This document shows positions 24,877 through 33,138 of a DNA stretch of 37,788 bases, in pieces. Each line of letters starts with the position of its first letter. Position 1 is the stretch's first letter. The position numbers were made by a program, and so were the translations under genes. The stretch lies in assembly GCA_022563755.1 (NCBI GenBank), contig JADFMT010000005.1, positions 1 through 37,788 of the forward strand, given 5' to 3'. Below the pieces are notes generated by a model. The model had not been told where the DNA came from, did not search any database, and worked only from the letters and a program-made list of their open reading frames with translations. Source of the DNA: Patescibacteria group bacterium (GTDB lineage Bacteria > Patescibacteriota > Minisyncoccia > HO2-45-28).

Positions 24877-25656
24877 ATGAATGAAAAGATAAAAAATTAT
24901 TTAGCAATCGCAATCGTGGTAGCACTTTTCCTTTTTTCTCTCTCGGCAGTCGGTTTCGTCAGGTCTTATTCCAAATCGATTGAACCCTCGGCATTTCGCA
25001 GCTTTTCTGTAAGAGGGGAGGGGAAAGCTATTGCGATTCCGGATGTAGCCCAATTTACCTTCAGCGTAATTACTGAAGGAGGATTGGATATTGCAGGTCT
25101 TCAAAAAGAAAATACCCAGAAAGCAAATAGCGCAATTGATTTTATAAAGTTAGAAGGCGTGAAGACAAAAGATATTAAAACCCAGAACTATACTATAGAG
25201 CCGCGTTACCAGCGATTCAGCTGTCCTCGTCCGTTACCTGGTGGTGTTGTCAAGCCGTGTCCGCCCCCGAAGATTATCGGATATACCGTACGCCAAAGCG
25301 TGTTAGTAAAAATACGGAATTTTGATACGACCGGCGACATACTTGCGGGTGTAGTTAAAAGCGGCGTAAATTCAGTCTCGCAACTTTCTTTTACGATTGA
25401 TGATCCTGCCGAACTTGAGAATGAGGCGCGCACAAAAGCCATTAAACAAGCGAAAGAAAAAGCAAAATCTATTTCGAAAGCGGGTGGTTTTCGTTTAGGC
25501 CGACTCCTCTCGATTGAGGAAGGAGGGTTTTTCCCTCAGCCTGTCTTTCGGACTTTAGAAGCACGCGTTGCAGGCGCGTCCGCTCCCGTCCCAACCATCG
25601 AGCCTGGCTCCCAAGAGATACGCATAAATGTAACCCTAAGATACGAGATAAAGTAA
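24877..25656 (+). CDS. SIMPL (DUF541) domain protein
   Basis: FSVRGEGKAIAIPDVAQFTFSVITEG...QKANSAIDFIKLEGVKTKDIKTQNYTIEPRY. Confidence 0.93.
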   Translation: MNEKIKNYLAIAIVVALFLFSLSAVGFVRSYSKSIEPSAFRSFSVRGEGKAIAIPDVAQFTFSVITEGGLDIAGLQKENTQKANSAIDFIKLEGVKTKDIKTQNYTIEPRYQRFSCPRPLPGGVVKPCPPPKIIGYTVRQSVLVKIRNFDTTGDILAGVVKSGVNSVSQLSFTIDDPAELENEARTKAIKQAKEKAKSISKAGGFRLGRLLSIEEGGFFPQPVFRTLEARVAGASAPVPTIEPGSQEIRINVTLRYEIK

Positions 25657-25686
25657 TAATCCCAAGAAATATGTTATCATAAATCT

Positions 25687-25968
25687 ATGAAAGCTATTTG
25701 GAAAAATACGGTGCTGGCCGAAAGTGATAAGACAATTGTGGTGGAGAACAACCACTACTTTCCGCCGGAGTCGGTTAAAATGGAATACCTCAAGAAAAGC
25801 GGCAATCAGTATCAATGCAAGTGGAAAGGAACAGCGGATTATTATGATGTGGCGGTGGGCGACGAGGTGAATAAGGATGCGGCATGGATGTATCTTGAAC
25901 CCACCGAACCCGCAAAGGAGATCAAAGACCACTTTGCCTTCTGGCACGGCGTTGAGGTAGGGGAATAA
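25687..25968 (+). CDS. DUF427 domain-containing protein
   Basis: KAIWKNTVLAESDKTIVVENNHYFPPESVKMEYLKKS...TCKWKGTADYYDV-like region, AWMYLEP. Confidence 0.9.
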   Translation: MKAIWKNTVLAESDKTIVVENNHYFPPESVKMEYLKKSGNQYQCKWKGTADYYDVAVGDEVNKDAAWMYLEPTEPAKEIKDHFAFWHGVEVGE

Positions 25969-26054
25969 AGTTCATTTTCCATAAAAAATACCCACCTCGA
26001 GATGCAAGGCGGGCTTATTATTTATTATTATTGTAAAGGATTACTTCTTGGTGG

Positions 26055-27059
26055 TTACCTTGCAAACGGCCTACACACCTCTGCCTTAAAAGCTTGTAAG
26101 CGGAGATAGATTGTCCTGCGTTTTTCCGGAAGGGCGCGGACATCTGCTTTCAAAGGAACGCCTTCGCAAACAAGTTCTCGGAGCTCTTCGTTATAGAACT
26201 CATCCAAAGCTCGCCGTCTTTGTTGTTCTTCTCTTTGTCTACGTTCCTCTCGTCTTTCTATGCGCGCTTTTTGTCTTTGTCTGCGTTTCTCAAGCCGCGC
26301 ATTAGATGACCATCTTGTTATCTTTATCGCTAGTTCGGCAATCCGGTCAAGGGGACCCGAAAAGATATCAGCATACACCGATCCCTCGCTGTACGCCCAG
26401 ATTTCCTTGGTTCTGAACTTGAATGGGCGAAAAATTGCCCGAAAGCCGATACCCTTTCTACCCAGAAGAAGAAACCAGAACATAGCAGATAGGCGTGCTA
26501 TCACGAGAATGAATACGAACGCCAATAGAACAGGCGGTTGGATCGAATATGCCACGAACCTTCGCCTGCGATACTGACATTGATCGCGAGGCGCAGTTTC
26601 GTACCAGAAATTAACCCATCCTTGCTCCCATTGAGGCGGATTTTCCGCAAAGAATCGCTCATCAACAGAGATTTTTAAGCGACCAAATTCATTTAAACCT
26701 CTCATTTCAAGGTTGCAATTGAGCAGAAATGGGTTATCGGAATCGATATCACAGAGCTTCGTGTAGTGGTGAAAAACGTTTTTTTGCAGCTCGAAGCGAT
26801 CACCTGAATTATCCCACACGATAGACCCACAGAGATCATGGGTGCCGGGGTGATTAAAGAACACGTAGTGCATCATTTGCTCAAGCGGGATGAGCAGCCG
26901 TTGTTGTTCTTTTCCGTCTTTGAAGACGAACAAAAGAAGATGAGGGTTTTTCGCTTCTCGCTTCTTCAATTCTTGTAAAGCCTCGCGTCCCACGCACCAC
27001 CGGAGTGCCACTGCAGCATCATTCTGTCTGGCCTCACCAACAAAAAATTCTATCATCAC
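26055..27059 (-). CDS. Hypothetical membrane-associated protein with basic coiled-coil-like segment
   Basis: 334 aa; one strong hydrophobic segment (PPVLLAFVFILVIARLSAMFWFLLL) and RLEKRRQRQKARIERREERRQREEQQRRRALDEF. Confidence 0.75.
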   Translation of the reverse strand: MMIEFFVGEARQNDAAVALRWCVGREALQELKKREAKNPHLLLFVFKDGKEQQRLLIPLEQMMHYVFFNHPGTHDLCGSIVWDNSGDRFELQKNVFHHYTKLCDIDSDNPFLLNCNLEMRGLNEFGRLKISVDERFFAENPPQWEQGWVNFWYETAPRDQCQYRRRRFVAYSIQPPVLLAFVFILVIARLSAMFWFLLLGRKGIGFRAIFRPFKFRTKEIWAYSEGSVYADIFSGPLDRIAELAIKITRWSSNARLEKRRQRQKARIERREERRQREEQQRRRALDEFYNEELRELVCEGVPLKADVRALPEKRRTIYLRLQAFKAEVCRPFAR

Positions 27060-27166
27060 GCTTCTCCTATACAGGGTTGGATTTCAGAATATATTATCTG
27101 TTTCAAAGGACTCTATCAGAGTACAGATCGCGAGAGAAAAGTCAAGGATATGATATAATTAAAGTT

Positions 27167-27313
27167 ATGCCCTTGCCGCGTCCCAGAAAAAAAGAAAAAG
27201 AACGTGATTTTCTGTCTCTGTGCATGAAGGCAAAAGTTACGAAAGAGTACAAAAACATCAAACAGCGTGTTGTGGTCTGTTATTCCCAGTGGCGTAGAGT
27301 AAAAAAGAAGTAG
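27167..27313 (+). CDS. 48-aa basic protein, apparently leaderless
   Basis: MPLPRPRKKEKERDFLSLCMKAKVTKEYKNIKQRVVVCYSQWRRVKKK*; TATAAT (27154-27159) 7 nt before ATG. Confidence 0.7.
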   Translation: MPLPRPRKKEKERDFLSLCMKAKVTKEYKNIKQRVVVCYSQWRRVKKK

Positions 27314-27410
27314 GCCGAGACATAGGAATGTGGATAAGTCAATGGCGCTACGGACTGAACTTGTATAAAATAAAAGGAGGTCGAATGATTATTCGCTAAG
27401 TGTTCACATT

Positions 27411-27674
27411 ATGCTTAAACAAATTCCATTTGCAAATGCGGCAGCAACTTTGTCCGGAGTTTTCTACATTGTTTTTGCAGGGATTTGGGCGATCGCACCG
27501 GATTTCTTCGCGCTGATTTATAATGCGCAGTTTCTGGGAGCCGATGTCGCCCGTTTTTTTCCTCAAGAACTTACCGTGGCAAATTTTATCTGGACGCTCG
27601 TTATCCTCGTGGTTACAGGCTGGATTATAGGATACGCGTTTGTCTGGTTCTATAACTGGTTTTTAAAGCGCTAA
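27411..27674 (+). CDS. Small membrane protein, DUF5676-like
   Basis: FANAAATLSGVFYIVFAGIWAIAPDFFALIYNAQFLGADV...VTGWIIGYAFVWFYNWFLKR. Confidence 0.75.
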   Translation: MLKQIPFANAAATLSGVFYIVFAGIWAIAPDFFALIYNAQFLGADVARFFPQELTVANFIWTLVILVVTGWIIGYAFVWFYNWFLKR

Positions 27675-27748
27675 ATCATTTACATAAAAATAGGGGAAAA
27701 CAAAGAACTGCTCTTCTCGAGTAAGGAGATGTAGTGTATCATATTTTT

Positions 27749-27985
27749 ATGATAGAGATATTTTTAGAACAAAATTTTTGGCTGCTTCTTTTGTTAGCGC
27801 TCTGGATATTGCCCTGGAAAGGGGTGGCGCTCTGGAAGGCTGCGCGCAAGACCGATAAATGGTGGTTTATCGCGATTTTGATTGTAAATACCCTTGCTAT
27901 TTTAGAGATTCTTTATATTTTTATTTTCAGCAAAAGAAAAAGCAAAAAACCACCGGAGGAAAACCGCTATATTACGTCCCTTTAA
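27749..27985 (+). CDS. Small membrane protein, DUF5652-like
   Basis: MIEIFLEQNFWLLLLLALWILPWKGVALWKAARKTDKWWFIAILIVNTLAILEILYIFIFSKRK. Confidence 0.8.
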   Translation: MIEIFLEQNFWLLLLLALWILPWKGVALWKAARKTDKWWFIAILIVNTLAILEILYIFIFSKRKSKKPPEENRYITSL

Positions 27986-27991
27986 TGGGGA

Positions 27992-29485
27992 TTAACGGCT
28001 GTGACGGTTATGTGCGTGTTGCGCTCGAAGCGAACAGTCCCGTAGTTTTTCATGAAGTTCTGCAATATTCCGAGCACCCGCGCGCTCGAAGATTCTTTGC
28101 AATTTTGCATGGAATCCTTTAAGAAACTCTTCGAGGGATCCGGTAACGGTTACGCTTAATGTTGTACCTTCGGCCACAAAACCAGAGAGATTATAGCGCT
28201 TCGAGGCAGAGGCATGGGTACGTGCAATTTCAGGCGATCCCATGGCTCGAAACATTTTCTTTCCTGGCTCAGTCTCTTTTGCGGGAGAGTCTTTGCATTG
28301 GGCAACCAGTTTCCCCACCATAATGGTTTGGGCGCCTGCCGCCAATGCTTTGAAAGCATCATATGCGGTTTGGATTCCGCCATCCGCATTGCATGGAATC
28401 GGTTCTTTATCAGATTCTTTGGCAATCATAAAGGCAGTTTCTGCACAGTCATAAATAGCAGAAAGCTGTGGTCTCCAGATTCCGACCACATCTTCCTCAC
28501 CGGTTAAACAAGCTGATCCCGGACCTTGTCCTATCTTGATACCATCGGCTCCATTTGTCCTATGAAATCGAACGGCTTCGCGAACACTATCATTGCCAAC
28601 CACCATATCTATATGCGGGTAGGTTTTTTTTAGATACCGGGTCATCCTGCCGGTATCTTCATTCCATGCATGGGCCTGTTCAATAACCAGCACATCAATC
28701 TCGGCATCTACAAGCTTTTGGATGCGTGAAAGATTATCGTCGGTCATATATTCAAACACAGCTGCTCCTACAACGAGGCGATTTTTGCGATCTCGGGTGG
28801 CTTTCTGGTGGTGTGTTTCATTTGAGGCTACGTCCTTCATCGTAACGAGAGCGAGAAGTTGCTCGGCTGTATTCATAACCGCAAGAACGGGGATCATGCG
28901 TTCTTGCATTAAGGCTTGTGCGCGTTTGAAGTTAAGGATTCCTTCTGCGGTTACATGGTTACGCTCAACGGCTATTCGCGCGAGATCTTTTTCCATAACC
29001 GTATCCAGTGACTTTTCCAAGCGGCTTGCGTAATAATACTCTCCATATTTTTGACGAACAAACATACCGACCAGCTTACCGGAATCAATAATGGGAATGT
29101 TTGAGAAGGGCGCACAAAGCGCACGTTTCAATGTATCGCGGGGGCTGAGCGTAAACGGATGCTCGATGAATCCGCCTTCGACTGCCTTTACCCGGCGAAT
29201 GATTTCTGCTTGTTCATCGGCTTCATAGGTCATCGGAATGATGCCCAATGCGCCGTTTCGGGCCGCAATAATGGCAATGTGTTCGTCTGTGACGTCTGGC
29301 ATCGGTGCGGTTACAAGCGGTATGTGAAGCTTAATATTTTTTGAAAAGTATCCGGAAGTATCGACTACCGTATCGTTTCTAGAAAACGCCCGTACCCCTT
29401 CGAGAATATCGATATCGCGAAGATTATAGCTTCGCAATGAGTCGCCAAGCAAGTCTTTAAGCGCGATTCCGGATTGCTTTTCCAT
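27992..29485 (-). CDS. IMP dehydrogenase/GMP reductase family protein with CBS-like region
   Basis: DTSGYFSKNIKLHIPLVTAPMPDVTDEHIAIIAARNGALGII, VVGNDSVREAVRFHRTNGADGIKIGQGPGSACLTGEE, CNADGGIQTAYDAFKALAAGAQTIMVG. Confidence 0.88.
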   Translation of the reverse strand: MEKQSGIALKDLLGDSLRSYNLRDIDILEGVRAFSRNDTVVDTSGYFSKNIKLHIPLVTAPMPDVTDEHIAIIAARNGALGIIPMTYEADEQAEIIRRVKAVEGGFIEHPFTLSPRDTLKRALCAPFSNIPIIDSGKLVGMFVRQKYGEYYYASRLEKSLDTVMEKDLARIAVERNHVTAEGILNFKRAQALMQERMIPVLAVMNTAEQLLALVTMKDVASNETHHQKATRDRKNRLVVGAAVFEYMTDDNLSRIQKLVDAEIDVLVIEQAHAWNEDTGRMTRYLKKTYPHIDMVVGNDSVREAVRFHRTNGADGIKIGQGPGSACLTGEEDVVGIWRPQLSAIYDCAETAFMIAKESDKEPIPCNADGGIQTAYDAFKALAAGAQTIMVGKLVAQCKDSPAKETEPGKKMFRAMGSPEIARTHASASKRYNLSGFVAEGTTLSVTVTGSLEEFLKGFHAKLQRIFERAGARNIAELHEKLRDCSLRAQHAHNRHSR

Positions 29486-29552
29486 ATAAGGATTTATAGC
29501 ATACTACAAATACTCGAACAAGAAAATATTTCATGTTATGTTGATACTATTG

Positions 29553-29819
29553 ATGAAACACTTATCGATTCGGATTTATGGAAGCGTGCAAGGGGTATTT
29601 TTTCGATATTCAGCAAAAAGCCAAGCCGAAAAATTAGGGATTAAGGGGCTTGTTCGAAATGAGTCGGATGGATCGGTATATATAGAAGCCGAGGGGGACG
29701 GGGCGGCACTGGAGAAGTTTTTGGAGTGGTGTCGCGCCGGCCCGACATTTGCGGACATCCAGAACGTAAAAATCGAAGAAGCCCCGCTAAAAAATTTCAC
29801 TGAATTTGTTATTCTTTAA
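29553..29819 (+). CDS. acyP: Acylphosphatase
   Basis: MKHLSIRIYGSVQGVFFRYSAKSQAEKLGIKGLVRNESDGSVYIEAEGDGAALEKFLEWCRAGP. Confidence 0.96.
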   Translation: MKHLSIRIYGSVQGVFFRYSAKSQAEKLGIKGLVRNESDGSVYIEAEGDGAALEKFLEWCRAGPTFADIQNVKIEEAPLKNFTEFVIL

Positions 29820-29893
29820 TGATGTATAGAATCTCTTTCATTTTCGTTCTAATTGGAGAAGGTAGAGCTCATCGGACTTTATAGCCGGCAATA

Positions 29894-31741
29894 ATGAAAC
29901 AAAGCACCAAGGTTCCTTTACTCGTTTATGACGGCGAATGCAGTTTTTGTCGTCTGTGGGTTGAGCGATGGAAGGGGTTAACGGGAGGACGCGTTCGGTA
30001 CGCGCCTTTCCAAGAAGTTGCAAACGATTTTCCAAAAATCCCGCTTGAAAAATTTGAGCAGTCCGTACAGCTCATAGTGTCTTCAGGTGATGTATTCAGT
30101 GGTGCGCATGCTGCATTTCAGGCTCTTGCGTATGCTCCAGGCAAGGGATGGATGCTTTGGATATACAAATATATTCCAGGGTTTTCTACTGCTTCAGAAT
30201 GGTTCTATCGTCTTATAGCAGCACATCGCCCTTTTTTCTATAAGCTCACTCGACTTTTGTGGGGAAAGCACGTTGGGCGTTCTTCCTACGTTCTTGCGCG
30301 ATGGATATTCTTAAGACTTCTGGGCATTATTTATTTTATTGCCTTTATATCACTTTGGATACAGATTACGGGATTGGTCGGGGGCAGCGGAATCTTGCCT
30401 GAAAATAATTTTTTAAACGCAGTCAAAGATAACATTGGTGCCAAGGGCTTTTGGTATGTCCCAACGCTTGCATGGTTAAGCGCTTCTAATGGTTTTTTAG
30501 AGTTTTTAACCTTAAGCGGAGCGCTTTTGTCTCTTTTCGTTGTTGCCGGAGTTCTCGTAGCCCCGGTTTTGGCCGTACTCTGGGTTTTTTATCTTTCGCT
30601 TTTTAGCGTTGGTCAAGTTTTTTTATCATTTCAGTGGGATATTTTACTTTTAGAGGTTGGGTTCTTGGCTGTTTTCTTGGCACCTCTCCAAGTTTTACCT
30701 AGGCTTTCTCGGGTATCACCCCCATCGTCACTCGTTGCGTGGCTTTTTCATTTTCTTTTATTCCGGCTGATTTTTGGATCAGGCGTCGTTAAACTCGCGA
30801 GCGGCGATCCTACGTGGAGGAATTTTACTGCACTCAATTTTCACTATTTTACCCAGCCACTGCCCAATCCCATTGCATGGTATGTGCATCAATTGCCGGT
30901 TTGGTTTCAAAAAGTTTCCGTAGCAGGTACATTTGCTGTCGAACTTTTTGTGCCTTTTTTAATTTTTGCGCCGCGCCGTCTCAGATTTTTTGCTGCTTTC
31001 TCAATAATCTCTTTAGAAACCTTCATTCTTTTAACCGGCAATTATACCTTTTTTACTTTTTTAACGATCGCGCTATGTATTTTGTTGCTTGATGATGCGT
31101 TTTTGCAGCGGTTTTTACCAAAGAAGCTCCGAAAGTCCTTTTCGGAAACGCTTGCTCGGCTGCAAAGGTCCTCGAAAAAGACTTTTGGAGCTTTTATTAT
31201 TCTTCTTGCCATCGTTATTATAGTTGCAGGCAGCATTCGGATTATAGGATTGTTTTCACCCTTGCCAAAACCGGTTATTCAATTTCAGAGCGTGCTTGCA
31301 CCCTTACGGATCGTAAATAGTTACGGCCTTTTTGCGGTTATGACAACGTCACGATCCGAAATTATTGTAGAAGGTAGTAGGGACGGCGAGACATGGTTGG
31401 AATACGAGTTTAAATATAAGCCCGGAGATGTTAAGCGAGCGCCACCTTGGGTAGCACCCCACCAACCTCGTCTGGATTGGCAAATGTGGTTTGCCGCACT
31501 CGGTGATTATCAGCAAAATCCCTGGTTTACGAATTTTATGATCCGACTGCTTCAAGGTTCTCCGGAAGTTACCCGACTGCTTGAGAAAAATCCATTTCCG
31601 GTTATACCCCCTCGCTACATTCGCGCATCTCTCTACGATTACACATTCACTGACTTTGAAACCAAGCGCGCTACGGGCGCCTGGTGGCAGCGCGAACTAA
31701 AAGGACTCTATTTCCCGGTTGCTTCGTTAGAAGGGGTGTGA
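29894..31741 (+). CDS. DCC/DUF393 thiol-oxidoreductase domain fused to lipase maturation factor-like membrane protein
   Basis: N-terminal VPLLVYDGECSFCRLWVERW (DCC motif) and C-terminal LMF1-like region (GSGVVKLASGDPTWRNFTALNFHYFTQPLPNPIAWYVHQLP). Confidence 0.93.
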   Translation: MKQSTKVPLLVYDGECSFCRLWVERWKGLTGGRVRYAPFQEVANDFPKIPLEKFEQSVQLIVSSGDVFSGAHAAFQALAYAPGKGWMLWIYKYIPGFSTASEWFYRLIAAHRPFFYKLTRLLWGKHVGRSSYVLARWIFLRLLGIIYFIAFISLWIQITGLVGGSGILPENNFLNAVKDNIGAKGFWYVPTLAWLSASNGFLEFLTLSGALLSLFVVAGVLVAPVLAVLWVFYLSLFSVGQVFLSFQWDILLLEVGFLAVFLAPLQVLPRLSRVSPPSSLVAWLFHFLLFRLIFGSGVVKLASGDPTWRNFTALNFHYFTQPLPNPIAWYVHQLPVWFQKVSVAGTFAVELFVPFLIFAPRRLRFFAAFSIISLETFILLTGNYTFFTFLTIALCILLLDDAFLQRFLPKKLRKSFSETLARLQRSSKKTFGAFIILLAIVIIVAGSIRIIGLFSPLPKPVIQFQSVLAPLRIVNSYGLFAVMTTSRSEIIVEGSRDGETWLEYEFKYKPGDVKRAPPWVAPHQPRLDWQMWFAALGDYQQNPWFTNFMIRLLQGSPEVTRLLEKNPFPVIPPRYIRASLYDYTFTDFETKRATGAWWQRELKGLYFPVASLEGV

Positions 31742-31791
31742 TAATTTAGCATTATATGCCAACCGTTGTTTATAAAGATAAGAAAAAATAG

Positions 31792-32001
31792 ATGGAATTT
31801 TTTGGCTTTACCTTGGGCATGATTGGAAAAGTGATGGTGGCCTATACGGCGATTCGGGTTCACTATCGTTTTCGGAAAGAACACCGAATTGACGAGAGGG
31901 TGTTTGTTACGATGCGTCGCGAGCAGACAATCGGCATTGCAGGCATCGTCTTAATCGTGATTGGTTATACCCTAGAAGCCTCTATACGATTCTGGATATG
32001 A
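31792..32001 (+). CDS. Small membrane protein
   Basis: 69 aa with two hydrophobic segments. Confidence 0.6.
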   Translation: MEFFGFTLGMIGKVMVAYTAIRVHYRFRKEHRIDERVFVTMRREQTIGIAGIVLIVIGYTLEASIRFWI

Positions 32002-32002
32002 T

Positions 32003-32140
32003 CCCGTAAGGCAATATCGAAAGCTAAATTTAGTTTCTTGCGAGGTATAATTATGTATTATTACAAGCTTATATTAATAACAGCAGATTCGAATGGTTAT
32101 TTTGGAATTTAGCAAGAAACATTCGATTTTGCTTTACGGG
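32003..32140. repeat. CCCGTTA-family inverted-repeat element filling the intergenic gap
   Basis: CCCGTAAGGCAATATCGAA (32003-32021) vs reverse complement of TTCGATTTTGCTTTACGGG (32122-32140), 2 mismatches; nested GTTTCTTGC (32033-32041)/GCAAGAAAC (32112-32120). Confidence 0.75.
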
Positions 32141-32142
32141 GT

Positions 32143-33138
32143 ATGATGGATCAAGCAATTAGGGATTTTCCTAAGCAATTTGAATATGAGCCGGTTATTG
32201 AAAATGAGGATAATTTAAAACGGAAAAAACGATTTATTGTCTGCGGTATGGGGGGGTCAAACCTGTCGGCCGGTTTGCTGAAGATCGTAAACCCAAAGCT
32301 CGATATCATTTCTCATCGAAACTACGGATTACCTACCATCCAAGGACCGTCCTTGGATGCTCCAAGGACGGTCCTTGGATTTGAAGAACACCTTGTTATC
32401 GCAGGTTCCTATTCCGGCAACACAGAGGAGACTATTGATGCGTTTAACGCCGCTTTAGAAAAAGGACTTGCGCTTGCGGCAATCACAACGAACGGCAAGC
32501 TGCTCGAGCTTGCCAAAAAAAATACTGCGCCCTATATTCAAATGCCTAAAACTGGCATTCAGCCGCGTTTGGCATTAGGATTTACTATACGGGCCTTACT
32601 AAAGTTAATGGGTGACGAAGAAGGTCTGCGTCAAACTCGGACGCTTGCAGACTCTTTGGATGTTGACGGGTGCGAGTACAAAGGCAAGGCGCTTGCCGAA
32701 GTTCTTCGCGCAAAACTTCCCGTTGTGTACTCTTCTCAGCGCAATGAGCCGATTGCATATAACTGGAAAGTGAAGTTTAACGAGACCGGAAAAATCCCTG
32801 TTTTTTACAATGTATTTCCCGAGCTCAACCACAATGAAATGACTGGCTTTGATGTCTCGTCTTCTGCAAAGCCACTTTCTGAGAAAATACATTTTATATT
32901 TTTACGTGATGATCAAGATGATTCAAGGATCTTAAAACGAATGGACGCGACCAAAAAAATCTATACGGACCGGGGTTTTGGGGTTGAGGTTTTGGAACTG
33001 ACCGATGGTGATCCGTGGCAGAAAATTTTTACCTCGTTACTGATTGCGGATTGGGCCGCTTTTTATCTTGCCCGCTACTACGGCGCTGATCCCGAGCAAG
33101 TTCCTATGGTCGAGGAGTTCAAGAAACTTATAGCATAA
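32143..33138 (+). CDS. SIS-domain bifunctional phosphoglucose/phosphomannose isomerase-like protein
   Basis: VCGMGGSNLSAGLLK, IAGSYSGNTEETIDAFNAALEKG, FNETGKIPVFYNVFPELNHNEMTGF. Confidence 0.92.
   Translation: MMDQAIRDFPKQFEYEPVIENEDNLKRKKRFIVCGMGGSNLSAGLLKIVNPKLDIISHRNYGLPTIQGPSLDAPRTVLGFEEHLVIAGSYSGNTEETIDAFNAALEKGLALAAITTNGKLLELAKKNTAPYIQMPKTGIQPRLALGFTIRALLKLMGDEEGLRQTRTLADSLDVDGCEYKGKALAEVLRAKLPVVYSSQRNEPIAYNWKVKFNETGKIPVFYNVFPELNHNEMTGFDVSSSAKPLSEKIHFIFLRDDQDDSRILKRMDATKKIYTDRGFGVEVLELTDGDPWQKIFTSLLIADWAAFYLARYYGADPEQVPMVEEFKKLIA
32338..32380. repeat. Intragenic perfect 19-bp inverted repeat (5-nt loop)
   Basis: ATCCAAGGACCGTCCTTGG-atgct-CCAAGGACGGTCCTTGGAT; each arm itself near-palindromic. 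Confidence 0.9.
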
